This document shows positions 12,401 through 23,731 of a stretch of DNA of 64,000 nucleotides, one piece after another. The stretch is from Polytrichum commune (lineage: Eukaryota > Streptophyta > Polytrichopsida > Polytrichales > Polytrichaceae). The stretch covers positions 27,900,001 to 27,964,000 of the forward strand of contig OX485806.1 in NCBI GenBank assembly GCA_950295325.1, given 5' to 3'. The translations under genes and the position numbers were made by a program. Under the pieces are notes generated by a model that was not told the DNA's origin, did no database searches, and saw only the letters and a program-made list of their open reading frames with translations. Position 1 is the first letter of the stretch; every line of letters begins with the position of its first letter.

Positions 12401-15400
12401 ACCTAAGAATCATCGAGGTCCTTGATTACATGCATGACTGCCAAGTATTGTCAAGTGGCAAGCTCAGTAGTCAACACCTCATTGTTACCAATTTTCGGAC
12501 AAAGCATTCTCCCATCTACCAAGATTCAACTTAAGACCTTGCGAAAAAGAGTCTCACCTAGTGTATACTCTCGAAAATGCTTATTTAGGGAGAACACCCA
12601 CAACACCACTTAAGAATGCTATGTCAGAGTCCCTGTTATTCCCTAGACTTTGTACAGTACATTGCCATACATTATGGTAGGCCAGTCCAAAGTGGTGTGT
12701 ACATCTTCACAGACATCATAAGTGCTTCCTGATAAAAATTGGGCTACATATGGAGAAGATTCAATAGACTTTGTGCACAATCAGAATACTCTGGCCGTTG
12801 TTGAGGTTTTTCCACACCTAACTGCCATGGCTGACTTGAAGAGGAATCCAATTGCACAAAGTTGACAGGGCAGTATTGCATTCTTACCCTTATTGACCTG
12901 GCAACTGATAAGATTTCGAAGCACTGTATTTGCGTCATTTGAACCCAGCTTACTTGCCAACCATGCAAGTGCCAGATTTTGGCAGTCTATTACCACTTGC
13001 AATGCACCTGGAGAATGCACAATAAGCAGGAATTTCACTTTAGCATGGAGTAATAAGTAAGTAACCGGAAATGAGAGGAATCTTTTAGATAAAGGCCTCC
13101 AAAGACGATAGCACTTCAATCTGAGAATTATGCAAGGCTGTGTGTACTCTAGTTAGAGCAATTTCTATGTTCACTGGAAATTGATTCTCTTCATAAACAA
13201 TGGTTTTCTAGGTGTTTTTCGTGCAAGACAGCATGTTCATTCCACCACAAAGTATACGTGGTTCCCCAATCCATACTGCCCACCAATTATTGAGAAAGAG
13301 AGATAACCCTGTAAACCCCTATCAATTCTCAAGAATTGAGGGTCAAAGGACTTCAGAGGATCATTGTCTCTCTCTCAATAATTGGTCAGCAATGAAAATT
13401 TCTTATATATATATATATATATACACACGCTTTATGTGTGAGATGAGCATGCGACATTGGCCAAAAACCTCTGAAAGAATGGCGTAAGTCTGCATGCTCA
13501 TTCCACCCATACAGCCTGTATGTTTTCTGAATCCTTATTGCCCACCAATCATTGAGAGAGGCAACCCTCTAAAACCCTTCCAACCCTCAAGAACTGAGGA
13601 TCAAATGACTATAGAGGATCATAGCTCTCTCAATAGTCAGTCGGCAATGAAATCCATGATACATATGGACTTTATGTGTGATAAGGATGTGGCATGGGCC
13701 CAAAATCTTTGTAAGCCGTTCATTGAGAGGATCATTTCACAGTGACCAATAGGAGCAAGCTGCAATGCATCATCAAGGATGAAACTGACTATGACAAATC
13801 AATAAAAAAAAGATAATTAACTACCTGGTGCCATGATCGCTTCATTTCCAGTCCCAGGAGTGTTCACAAGGCCCCCAGCCATCTGAATGGCTATATTAGT
13901 CAATACTATTTGACAAATGGGTTCTTCAGTGCACTCCTTCAAGGGATCCACAGACTGGCAAGCTTCCAAAAACCGTGTGGTGTTCACTAATTTTTCAAAT
14001 TCACGAACTGTCGTGATTGGACATGAGCCACTTGTAAGATTTGTAGGTTGAGCAGAGCAAAGATCTCCGACAGTTGTGTTTGCCCCCATACTGGATAAAA
14101 TATTTTCGGTGTCAGAAAAACAGTAGGCGGCTTCTGTAACGTTGAGGCCAAGATAACCTGATGCTACACTGTGTTGGCCTAATGACACTTGGAACAAGCT
14201 TTCAAGCTGTGGGCAGCAGATCACACTTCCAACATAAAGAGCTAAAGGCTCTGGGCAATCCCCAGCGGTTCGAATGAGGACATCCTCCAATTCTGTGAAG
14301 TTAAAGGGGCAGAGACCTGCAATACAATTAAATATACTAGTGTGTGAGAAGACAAGTATTGCACAAAAACTGCATCAGGTAAAAGACTATAAATCTTTAG
14401 TCATAGTGATTAGGCCAAGCATTTTTGCTGACGTGTCTATTCCTGATTGGATACAAAGAGGAACATTTTCCCCCCGTAATTTACGACCCTGCCTTGGCCT
14501 GACCACTATGTCTGCTAATGGACCCATGTCGCCCTGCAGTCGGCTGTAGTAGGCACCCAATACCTACCTTGCCGCTACCACAACTCAATAGGCTGAGCAC
14601 CTACTAAAATAAACCGTGACAGAGCTCCCTGCATCCATTACATAGGTACAATTGCGACCCTGTTGTATTGGGTTGCTGATGACCAGGACCTAGCTTGTGA
14701 ATTGGGTACAAACTAGGACTACAAAGAAAAATTGCATATGAGTAGACTGATGGTTGAGGGAGTGCTTGCTCCAACACGCACTGATCAGGATCTTCTTCAT
14801 TAATACAAAGATTAAAAAATTACACTTCAGATCAAGTGTTAAGTTCTAGAGCAATGATGTCAGTGATTGTTTCATCAAGCTCGAGGGTCATAAAATCCAA
14901 CTGAAAGCTTTGGTTGTGTCCCGGTTGTGTTGGGTTGCTGATAACTGGGACCTAAACATTTAATTACTGATTTTGCTGGGCAATCCTCACAACCTGTTCA
15001 AAGAAAGTTTTTATATGAGTGGATTGAAGGTTGACGAAGTGGTTCCTCCAACGTGCACCGATCAGGGTCATCTTCATTGATGGAAGAGAACACAAATTTT
15101 CTCCAAATTGAGTGTTGCTTTCCAGGCCAATGAAGTCATTGATTGTTTGTTTTATCAATCCTTGAGGGTCATAACACCCAACTTAAGGCTTTGGTTGTGT
15201 TGGTTTGCTGATAACCGGGACCTAAACAATTAATTACTGAATTTCCTAGGCAATTCTCACAACCTTTCTAAAGAAAGTTTTCATCTGAGTAGATTGAATG
15301 TTGAGGAAGTAGTTGCTCCAACATGCACCGATCAGGGTCATCTTTATTGATGGCAGAAACCTCAAATTTCACTTCAGATGCACAACAATCAGGTGGATTA

Positions 15401-17587
15401 AAGACCACCAATTTCTTTCAGATTGAAGTGTTAATACGTAGAGCAATATATTTGGTGATCGTTTGTTCCATCAAGCCTCGAGGGTCAGAAAAACACACCT
15501 GAAAGCTTTGGTTGTGTTGGGTTGCTGATAACTGGGACGACCAATGGGGAAGGGGCCACAAAGGGCAAAAGTCCTGATGGAGCATCACTGGGCTCATAGC
15601 TCGGAGGCACCACAAACAGAGGGGGAGGGGCAGGAGGACTTGTTGGCATCTGAAAAGGAGCAGGAGCAGGACCAGTAGTGCTCAGTTGCTGTGCAGGCCT
15701 TGCATGGTTGTGGTGGTGACCTGTCGATACGATAGATTGCAATTGGCACAATCCCCCTGCGATGTCAAAAAAAAATCATAAACCCAAGTGAATCAGGATA
15801 AGTATTATGTAAGATAATTTAGAAATATCCTTGTAAGAATTGAGGTTCTGAAAGTCCTTAAGCATGTGCAAGGAAGTTCTCTCTCTATTCTAGCTCCAAA
15901 AATATATTTTCAGTCATCAAGGTCCTCAATAACATGCATCCATGCTGAGCATAGACAAGTAGCAAGTTCTCATTAGTTAATACCTCATTGTTGCGTATCT
16001 TTGGACACAAAGCCTTCTTCCATCTACCAAGATTCAATTGAAGAGGTGCGTTCCCACCAGTAGCATTCTTAGGTTATCCGGACCGGACTACCTACGAAAT
16101 ATTCCATTTTCATTGGAACCTAAATAGGCTACTTAAGAATGTTAGGCTCCTCTCAAGGTTGGATGTATCCCACAACATTGATATCCTTCAAGCTCGATTT
16201 CAGTATGTCATCTATAGACCTCAGTACACAAGCGGATACGGTGAGTGATTGACCAATGTAATTCTAATTGTCATATACATACCATCAAATGTATCTTTGC
16301 ATGTATTTGCAGAATCCAGATTCTGAATTCCATTTGTGTCCTGTCATGAGATGAGTATCGAAATTTCAATTTCAGCCATTGGTCTTCAGAGTAAGAGCTG
16401 CGATACTTTTGGGGAACAATCCCATTGCTCCACAAATATATGCTGGATGTAACCCAGGTCATGATTGCAGCAAATCCAGATCATTCCCACTGTGACCTTG
16501 TAAGTTAAGAGAACGCACTGCATTGGATGGAATCACACACTCCACCATCTTGTTCTCCTGATTTACATGTGGGCACTCTTTCTAGAATAATACAGCAGTC
16601 ATATTCTTCTGCAGGCATAATCCTGTAACAATCCTGCAATTTTAGAGGAGAATGTAGTGGCACAAACCACCCAACCATGAACTATGGCTCTTCTATAGCT
16701 CACAACTCCTCAAGAATTGCAGGATTGTTACATTGGTATCCGAGCTCCAAGTTCCTCAAAGTGAGAAAGTGAGAGATCGTTTTCTACTCCATGGTGCTTG
16801 CTCTCAAGCCTCCTCCTCTCCGCAACTCATGGTCGGGTGGTTCGTGGCACTCCTTAGAATTGCAGGATTGTTAGAAATGCTATGTTGTTCAACGCATAAT
16901 GGTCAGGCTGAGCAATTTACCAGACACATCTATTCGTGACTAGATACAAGGAGGCACATTATCAACCGTAATTGATGATCTTGCCATGGCATGCCCACTA
17001 CGTCCAATATTTGGCATGTATCGCCTTGTCACGGGTTGTAGTAGGCACCCAATACCTACATTACCTACTCCAGCCCATGGAAGGGCTCCTGGCATCAATT
17101 ACCTAGTTCACAATGCTTTGGCATTGTGCATCTCTTTGTCCAGGGCTGCAGCGCAAGGGTTGAGTGCTAAGATAGACAATCCTAAAAGAATCTGCAAAGC
17201 TATCAAAAAGGTCCAGTAAGCAGCTGATTCAAAATGAGGCCATACCCTTTGAAAGTTAGAAACTATTTGACTTTGAGGTAGAAAAGGAGAAGGTGTGCTC
17301 AGATGAGAAACAAGAGCAAGCTAAAGATACTGTAAGTTCAGGTCTGATTGCACACTACTCAGAATCGCTTGTATAAATTCAATGTCCATGTCATCTGTAC
17401 AGAGGTTCCAGCCAATCACATGGTAACATGTGGCACTTTTTGGCCAGAAAGTAATTAATGTATGCTTTATCTGACCCACGTGTAGGGCAGTTTAAAGACT
17501 CTTATAGGGGAGGAGCTTACAAAGCAGAAGCAGAAGCAGAGCAGGCCTCTGCAGGCTTCTGCTGGACCCCAAGTGCCGCCCCTTCAT
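9471..17587 (-). CDS. GPI-anchored cysteine-rich protein, At1g61900-like
   Basis: Nine exons (minus): 17587-17521, 15756-15499, 14316-13825, 13007-12888, 12272-12024, 11815-11801, 11380-11240, 11099-11046, 9559-9471. They sum to 1485 nt, or 494 aa, with GT/AG at every intron. Residues 1-30 form a signal peptide (six leucines, then WGLCQLQS). A Pro/Ala-rich stretch follows, ending NPTQPKLSG, then the cysteine-rich ectodomain: GLCPFNFTE, VICCPQLE, CPITTVREFE, then VIDCQNLALAWLASKLG, TNLQALRC, YSLCQIDLKDFSLQ, CLLSSLPSD and TCDLNDNIAAPWP. Several N-glycosylation sequons are present. Residues 471-486 are a hydrophobic tail after a small-residue region, as in GPI attachment signals. The family is plant-specific and uncharacterised, with a SPARK-like ectodomain. 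It should act on the outer face of the plasma membrane. The start was chosen because the 67-nt first exon gives a signal peptide and the right phase. The 15-nt exon is the least certain. Confidence 0.9.
11801..11815 (-). other. 15-nt micro-exon of the GPI-protein gene
   Basis: Preceded by a CAG acceptor (TGTCATGCAG) and followed by GTGCTG as donor. It supplies two bases, four codons and one base, encoding GAGGQ across the join. This keeps phase and fills the short linker that relatives have between DFSLQ and GCLLPSLPSD. The donor is weak. A longer exon using a GT near 11750 would also stay in frame and add about 17 residues. Confidence 0.55.
12362..12640. repeat. Intron 4 copy of a repeat shared with intron 1
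   Basis: Matches 15865-16150 in the same orientation. Both carry a TTCTAGCT tract, then ATCAAGGTCCT-type wording, CATGCAT, an ACCTCATTGTT block, CATCTACCAAGATTCAA, and ACTTAAGAATG near the end. Two introns of one gene therefore carry the same insert, either a dispersed repeat or an intragenic duplication. Confidence 0.7.
13231..13745. repeat. 261-bp tandem duplication in intron 3
   Basis: Two direct copies start at about 13231 and 13492. Each begins GCATG(T/C)TCATTCCACC, continues through TGCCCACCAAT(T/C)ATTGAGA and a TCAAGAA(T/C)TGAGG phrase, and ends after a CTTTATGTGTGA tract. The first copy contains an (AT)n run. They are moderately diverged and have no coding role. Confidence 0.8.
14425..14640. 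repeat. Intron 2 copy of a second shared intronic repeat
   Basis: Resembles 16910-17100 in intron 1 in the same orientation. Both have a GATACAA(A/G)GAGG tract, then GTAGTAGGCACCCAATACCT and a later GCATC(C/A)ATTAC phrase. The purpose is unknown; it adds to the evidence that introns of this gene were built by local copying. Confidence 0.65.
14655..15560 (-). repeat. Tandem copies of the exon 2 / intron 2 junction inside intron 2
   Basis: The genuine exon 2 end lies at 15499-15560. Upstream on the plus strand are copies near 14880-14955 and 15160-15230, plus a more eroded one near 14655-14700, at spacings of about 262, 270 and 318 bp. On the minus strand the two better copies still read like the exon end (ATCAGCAACCCAACACAACC). 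Where the true junction has CAG then GTGTGT, they have CAG-TTGG and AAG-TTGG, so the donor GT is lost. The intervening sequence, with CACCGATCAGGGTCATCTT, is repeated too. Confidence 0.85.
15865..16150. repeat. Intron 1 copy of the repeat also in intron 4
   Basis: Direct-orientation partner of 12362-12640; the shared wording is listed there. It differs by an insertion around a GGTTATCCGGACCGG tract. Confidence 0.65.
16624..16875. mobile_element. TRIM-like short LTR with primer-binding-site-like sequence, plus inverted partial copy
   Basis: A 109-bp segment (16624-16732) starts TGTAACAATCCTGCAATT and ends with the exact reverse complement of that 18-mer. It thus has the TG...CA limits of an LTR. 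Directly after it lies TTGGTATCCGAGCTCC, close to the TGGTATCAGAGC site that pairs with initiator tRNA-Met in plant LTR elements. About 60-140 bp on, 16800-16875 repeats part of the LTR in inverse orientation. It sits within intron 1 of the GPI-protein gene. No gag or pol is present, and a direct second LTR was not found. Confidence 0.4.
16910..17100. repeat. Intron 1 partner of the repeat at 14425-14640
   Basis: Same orientation as its partner in intron 2, sharing the GTAGTAGGCACCCAATACCT block and flanking phrases. Non-coding. Confidence 0.6.
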
Positions 17588-18939
17588 TCTCTTACCCTGC
17601 TGTCCTTAATCTGCTCTCTCCAATATCACCTCCACCGGGAGATGCATATTCGAATCATTTTCTTGTAGTGCTCCTAATAAGCTCCCCTTCTCCACCTACA
17701 TTTCCTCCGCCGCTGCCTTTAACCTGAATAAAATAAGCTTCCTACATCATCAACATAGTACAAGGCAAAGCCTCGTACACCCTCAATACATAATCCTTCA
17801 AAATCCAAAACTAAAGAATTACGTATAAGAGAATGGCCATTGGGTGGACCTGGCCATTATATCATGTAATTTTGACGGGGAACTGATTATGCACATCATT
17901 CCAGATAACTATGTAAACGGTTTGTTGGACCATATGAAACTGTCTCTGGAGCCATTCACCCCATCACCCAACAATATCAACATAGTACCAAGACAACCCT
18001 TGGAGACCCTGCAGTCACATTCCTCCAAAATGTTGACACTAAGTATTAGTTAATGGCCATTGGCTGGACATAACTGATCGATGATCGGAAGGTTGCTGCG
18101 AGCTTGGTCCACCCAGTCGTTAGGCCATTATGTAACGTGAGCTTATGCACATCATTGAAAACTTTTGTAAATAATCTGTCGGACCATATGACATTTTCTG
18201 AATGAGGTGGATGTGTTTAGATATGTCCAGGTCCACCCATTGTTTGAACATGAATATGTCTCAATGGAAATTATGAAAGCCGATTCGCCTGCTCAAAATT
18301 CACCTATTCCTCTACCAGCAACGAGACTTGATAACCTACAGTCTGCAACGAACTCGAACTACTGCAGGACCACCCAGACTCCAGGGCCTCAAACAAAGAA
18401 AAACACCGACATAACAAGGGAGAAATAATGGAACAAAGGAACAAACATAACACCAGAATCTATCACCACAATGTGCCTCAAAGTGAAATGACTGGGTTTC
18501 CAGCTTGAATAGCACCAGCATTGTACAGAAAACAGCTAAAACATGAGGAGTGACAATTTAGAGGAAACAAGACTCCTCACATGGCCTAACCCACCTCCCA
18601 AACATTCAAACAAATGTGACTACATCAAAAACATAACTCCTTCTCCAGCTCCAGCACAAAGTGCTCAGAAACTCGCTCTCTCTCTCTCTCCCTCTCCCTC
18701 ATCAAACTGCCTTCTGAGTCAACTTAACCCACCTCACGATATAAAATCACACAATGCAACTACTCCAAGGAGCTTCGACAGCAGAAATATACACCATTTA
18801 ATGAAGTACTTCTACTCATCCAGAGGCAAAAAGGAACCAGTGCTCAAACAATGTCGTCACACAGCCTAAGTTCCTGCCCCTGAACTGAACTGAACTGAAC
18901 TGAACTGAACTGGACTGGACTTTCACCCACCTCCGAAGA
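17588..18939. other. Upstream region of the GPI-protein gene
   Basis: Should hold the promoter and 5' leader of the minus-strand gene starting at 17587. In the inferred leader, a ten-codon minus-strand frame begins at about 17660 (ATGATTCGAATATGCATC) and ends before the main start, so it is a possible upstream ORF. A CT-microsatellite lies near 18670-18692 and a pentamer repeat at 18881-18920. No TATA box could be assigned with confidence. Confidence 0.4.
18881..18920. repeat. Pentanucleotide microsatellite (TGAAC)n, then TGGAC
   Basis: Six TGAAC units run into two TGGAC units. Simple repeat with no coding role. Confidence 0.95.
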
Positions 18940-19108
18940 AATCACACAATGCACCTCCGAAGATGAGGTTTTTCCCAGCTCCAGAAATGGCAGTAGTACT
19001 CAGGAAGTTGACGTTGAGGGATGGCGGAGCTGAGCTATGGCGAAAGGAGGACGAAGTGCAAGAGGGGTGCGAGTGAGAGGAGCTGGTGACTCCGTGATTC
19101 GGGCACAC
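18940..19108 (-). CDS. Possible first exon of an unidentified gene (transit-peptide-like)
   Basis: A minus-strand frame from an ATG at 19108 encodes about 56 residues rich in Ser, His, Ala and Pro with few acids (TSSSHSHPSCTSSSFRHSS), then STTAISGAGKNLIFGGALCD. The composition is like a plastid or mitochondrial targeting peptide. A GT donor candidate (GGAG then GTGGGT) lies near 18944. No downstream exon was found before 17588, and relatives of this segment at about 19540-20480 are clearly decayed. It may itself be a relic. I do not recognise the protein. Confidence 0.2.
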
Positions 19109-20480
19109 TGAGGAGAGTAGAGTGGAGTGGGGAACGAGAGTGTGAAGTTAGGGTTGCATCTTTTTAGGGCGGTGGGGCCAAGGGCTTGGGTTCCGTTTCC
19201 TTTCCCTTCCTTGCCCTTTCTTAAGTTTGATTTGATTTGGTTTGGTGTGGTGCTTAATGTTTTCCAACCTCGAAAGACTTTGGCATTGGCAAGATGATCT
19301 AAGCCCTCTACATCACGTGTTCATGAAGAGGACGCATCAAACTTTCATCGGTTCATAATATTATTGACCATAGTGACTAGGTTGGGTGGGCTAGGAGTAT
19401 GTCATGTAAGGTGCTAGAATTATGCCTTATGAATGCTTGTTTAAGCATATTCAACATGATACACCGGGGTGAAGCACTTTCATCAGATATTATTAGAATG
19501 GAATGACTGAAGCAGCTGAATAATGTTATGTTCACAAGTGGGTTTCATTTTTATTTTCATTTTTCCAATTCTAGAAGTGGTAGTCATACACAACAACAAT
19601 GGGGAATGACAAGCATAACTCGGTTCATTTGACAAAGGAAGAGTGGGAGGCAATGGGAGTTAGTGACAATGTGATTTAGGCACACGTTTGAGACTAGAGT
19701 GGAGTAGTGAAGTACACTAGATATGGTATTTAGTGTCACTTACTATTTGGAGTCACACAATGCTATACCATTTTACTATTCATGTAACTTCTTAGCAAAT
19801 AAAGATGTTTATATTGTATAATGTCCAAACAATCAATTTGACATTTATTGGCAAGAATAAGATATATAGTAAATTATTATAGCATCGCGTAGTTCCAAAT
19901 AGTAAGTAACACTAAATACAATATTTAGTGTAGTGTTTGTTAGGGTGTTGGGGCCAAAGGTTGATTTTTAGTTTTATTTTTTCCTTTTGTTGGTTCGGTT
20001 TGGTCTATTTAAAATACCTTTGCTTTCACTCGACCTCCACTGCCCAAGGGTGGTTTTCTTTTTCTTCTTTGGTTGGTTTGGTTTGGTTTAGTACGGTACA
20101 TAACACCTTCACCTTCACCTTCCCTTGCACTTGATAAGACTTTGGTGTTGGCCAAATAACCTCCACATCATGCCCTATGGAAAAAGATATGTTAGATTTT
20201 CACCAATTCACAAGCATTTTTTTAGTTTCATAAGTGCAGGCACATAAAACAATGGGCAATGTCAATTGCATATGAGCTTTGTCAAGGTGCATGTGGGAAG
20301 AGGCAATCACAATTAGTGACTCCATGAAGTGGGCGCACTAAAGAAATATGGAGTGGAGTGTTGAAGCAAGTTTGAGTTAGCGGGCGTGTGAGCCCAAAGT
20401 TGTGTTCACATGTCTTCTTACTCTCAAAAATACTAAAAACTTAGCATTGGTGTTGTGTGGATAGCTAAAAGAGACTAGAG
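18960..20480. repeat. Three degenerate tandem copies of a ~400-bp segment
   Basis: Copies lie at about 18960-19360, 19540-20210 (interrupted by MITE A) and 20215-20480. Shared landmarks are a TTAGTGAC/TGGTGACTCC phrase, a TAGAGTGGAGT-type tract, GGGGCCAA(A/G)GG, a TTTGGTTTGGT tract in the first two, and AGACTTTGG(C/T)(A/G)TTGG. They look like iterated partial copies of one locus, with the first the best preserved. Confidence 0.65.
19715..19930. mobile_element. MITE family A, copy 2 (216 bp, TA target duplication)
   Basis: Inverted arms of about 55 bp: the left arm runs into TCACTTACTATTTGGAGTCA and the right arm through CAAATAGTAAGTAACACTAA. TA flanks both ends (19713-19714 and 19931-19932). 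It matches 884-1102 and is inserted in the middle tandem copy of the ~400-bp segment, so it is younger than that duplication. Confidence 0.85.
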
Positions 20481-21051
20481 TTTAGACTTGGGCAAGTTTA
20501 GTTGCAATGTATTAGTTGAGGTTGAGTAGAGTTAGTCGTGTCACTCAAAGCATTACGTTGAAAGGATTGTGAGCCCAAAAACCTTGCCCACGCGTGCCGG
20601 TAACCTCACGAAGTATTAATGCTTAGATTTTTGTGATAACATTAAATATTTAAAAAGGTAAAAAAGAGTGAGGTGTTAAGCCTAGGTTGAGTAGAACGTG
20701 AGGATTAGGGGCGGTTTACACTATGGACCATGAAGTCGTCCCACGTAAGAGGCCTATTTTGCGTGGGACGACTTCATGGGACGACTTCCATGGTCCGAGT
20801 TACTAAAATATTAGTTTTCATGGTTCATGGGCCCTTCACTAGGTGTAAACCGAATGTGGACCATGAAGAATGACCATGCACCAAAAAGTGGAGGTGCGGA
20901 TTTTTTTAATAATTAAAAAAAAAAGGCAGTTTTTGGAGAAAGTCAAGTTTGACCATTCTCTTCACTTCTATTGACTTCTCTTCTCTTCACTTCTCTTCTC
21001 TTCATTTGTCTTGTAGTTTTCGCTTGCTTGAACCTAAAATTTCAGCAAGCA

Positions 21052-22437
21052 ATGGAGGAGAGGAGGAGGACATTTGTTTTGCTTTTAGGATTGTACATGT
21101 TCTTGTACATGCTCGTAAAGCATGTGGTAGACATTCAAGCGCTGATTTTGCAAGGAGAATGGGAGAAGTTAGCAATTTTGAGCTTGGTTTATGAGAATAT
21201 GGGGTATAGAGAGAGGAGTATATGGAGTCAAGAACGGATGATTGGATTCGTAGACCGCTTATTGTTGGGTTCGTGGACGGAGAATGAATTTAGAAAGCGA
21301 ACTCGAGTGACACACAATACATTCAGATTTTTATGTGAGAGGTTAGGTCTGTATTTGAAAAAACAAAATACTCAATTTAGGGTTACGGTTCCGGTGCAAG
21401 ATAGGATAGCAATGTCATTGCATCGGTTGGGAAGTGGTGATGGATTGCAAACTATAGGTGACTTGTATGGAGTGCACAAAAGTACATTATCAATAGTAAT
21501 GAGGGAGTTTTGTAAAGCAGTTAGAAAACATCTACAACCGGTTTTTGTACAAACTCCGAGCGAATCATAGTTTAGAGTTTTAGCTTCGAGGTTTGAAAAA
21601 TTACACGGCATTCCTTATATCATAGGTGCAATAGATGGATCACATATTCATGTTTTAGCCCCTCTAATTGGCGGACAAGATTATTACTGCAAAAAGTCAT
21701 TTCATTCAGCAATTATGCAAGGAATAGTCGGACCAGATTGTATGTTTTGGGATTATGAGTTCGGGTGGGCAGGAAGTCTTCACGATTGGAGCGTATTTCA
21801 AGTTACAAAAATCGGACGTGGATGTATAGAAGGTAAATTTCAGCCGTACAAACTTATAGGGGATGCGGCATATCCGGTTCGGCCATGGATGTATTGTCCA
21901 TTTAAGGGCGGGAAGACAACACTATCCGGGAAGGAGGCTAATTGGAATTTCATTCAATCTTCAACTAGGATGTGTGTAGAGAGGGCATTAGGGATATTAA
22001 AGAGTAGGTGGAGGGTGATAATGAAGCGATGCGAAGTGCCTTTGCGGAATATGCCGGATATTGTAGCCACTTGTATAGTATTGCACAATTTGTGCATTGT
22101 GAACAAGGAAGGCATAGAAGATGATTGGATAGTGGAGGCAGAAAATAAATTGAGTAGAAGGATTAGTGAGGGAGAAATAAGAGAAGGTAGTGAATTACGG
22201 GGCGAAAGGGCTGGAATTGCTGAAGTGCAGAGGAGGATGTTAGCCACTGAAGATGCTCCAATTGTAGATGAAGTAAATGATGAAGAAACAAATATTTTTT
22301 TATTAAAAGAAAACGAGAAGGCAAATGACCTTCTATGGGAAGCCACAGTTATGCACGAATTGATGGCAGAAAGTTTGTGGCAATACAAACTGAGGCAAAA
22401 ATTAACTATAATAGACAGTGATAGTGATAGTAGTTAG
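21052..22437 (+). pseudogene. Harbinger transposase (DDE, HARBI1-like) with one in-frame TAG
   Basis: One continuous frame of 462 codons including the final stop, broken only by TAG at 21568-21570 (position 173). Before it is the N-terminal region with an HTH-like segment (RIAMSLHRLGSGDGLQTIG, then HKSTLSIVMREF). After it is the catalytic core. The triad is visible: D195 in GAIDGSHI, D271 in IGDAAYPVRPW and E310 in MCVERALGILKSRW. Family proteins run straight through this point, so TAG looks like a single nonsense change; no splice pair removes it cleanly. The start at 21052 (MEERRRTF) was preferred to 20971, whose extra 27 residues look like untranslated leader. The element may still move if the transposase comes from elsewhere or the stop is read through. 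Confidence 0.9.
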
Positions 22438-23731
22438 AATTTTTCTAGTAGGGCAGCAAAATTTATGTCCATGTTCTTCAAAATATTTGTGGATTCCTGG
22501 AATGAAGAAAGAAGAGCCCCTGAATTACCAACAACCTGCTCTAGCAAAAGTTCTATCTTCTCTTGATTTTTTTTCTTCTTGTCTTGTGTGGAAGTTGTTG
22601 TTGAGTTTGGTGTTGTAGCAGTTGTTGTCTGAGATGGAGGAGTAGATGGAATGACATCTTCAAAAGTTATTTCTGTAGCACTTGCTGGAATCTGGTTACG
22701 TACACTTGCTGTGTTACCATGCCACTCATCCATTTCAGTGAACCACCTGCATTCTTGATGTCTGTCTGCACCTAAAATTTCATTAGCCATTTTATCATTT
22801 CTATAATCAGTTAGAATGGATTTGTATTTTTTCTTACAGGACAGCCAAGACCTGTTGAACCCTTTGATTGCAGCTACCAGCCGAATTTGCAGTTTGAGCC
22901 ATGCGTTAACACCTGTAAAAATCCAATCATAAATGTCAAAGAAGAATGTCAAAACAGCATAAACTAGGTATGTAAGTGATGTATATGAACGAAGTAATTG
23001 AAAGAAATGTCGAATAAATTGGATTGGAGTAGTGGTATGTGAGTGAGGGACGGAAGGCTTTGGTCGGAAGTGAGCCGAGTTCGATTCCCCTCGCGCGCTA
23101 GGCATCCGGAAATCGCGGAATTCCGAATGCCCCTGTTTTGGGGGAGGGGGGCATAGGGGCTTACGGCTAAGGCGAAGGCCTTCTACGGCCCATCATACGG
23201 CATCATACAAAACATTCAAGACATTCAAGACATTCAAGGTTTTCAAGGTTTTAGTTTTTGCTCAAACAAATTGTACTTCTCTGAAAATTTACCTTGTTTG
23301 TTTGCCGATTTTGCAAACTCTTCTTCCATTTCTCCTCGAATAGCAATGAGCTGATGAACCTCAAAGTCCTTCCACTTCACTCTTCCCGTTTCCTCTTCAT
23401 CTGATTCTCCAACTTCTATAACATCCGCTTTCCTCACCTTCTTTGATCCTTCTTTTGTTGTGCGCCCCCTCTTCTTTCCAACCATTCTTTTTTTTCCTAC
23501 TTCTTCTTTGCCTTCAAAAATTCCAACTTCAATAGTGGAAAGAAGAAGAGGAGGAGGAGGAGGAAATGCATTCAAAGAAGATGGAAGCAAACTAGGTCTC
23601 TGTAGCATTTCTGAAATTGAATAATGAGGTCTGAAAATTGGAGCTGCCATTTCTTGCATCCACTCTGAATTTTGTGACCACTCTCCTTGTGACTCTCTTT
23701 GTGATCCCCCATCACCGCCATAACCTTCCAT
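22434..23731 (-). CDS. Harbinger-encoded trihelix/Myb-like DNA-binding protein
   Basis: Two exons, 23731-23293 and 22912-22434, joined across a 380-bp GT/AG intron that keeps phase (G plus GT). The product is 305 aa. Order: acidic/Gln N-terminus, a poly-proline patch, a basic nuclear-localisation-like block (GKKRMVGKKRGRTTKEGSKK), the trihelix from KWKDFEVHQLIAIRGEM through NAWLKLQIRLVAAIKGFNRS to SCKKKYKSILTDYRNDK, a Ser/Thr-rich linker, then a charged likely coiled coil. The splice falls within the trihelix, which supports the model. In PIF/Harbinger elements this protein binds element ends and carries the transposase to the nucleus. This gene has no internal stop, unlike its partner. Its TAA overlaps the transposase TAG on the other strand. 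Confidence 0.9.

Noticed and set aside
20971-21051. Upstream ATG for the Harbinger transposase
   Set aside because: Adds 27 hydrophobic residues encoded by CTTCTCTT-type leader repeats; the ATG at 21052 fits the family start better.
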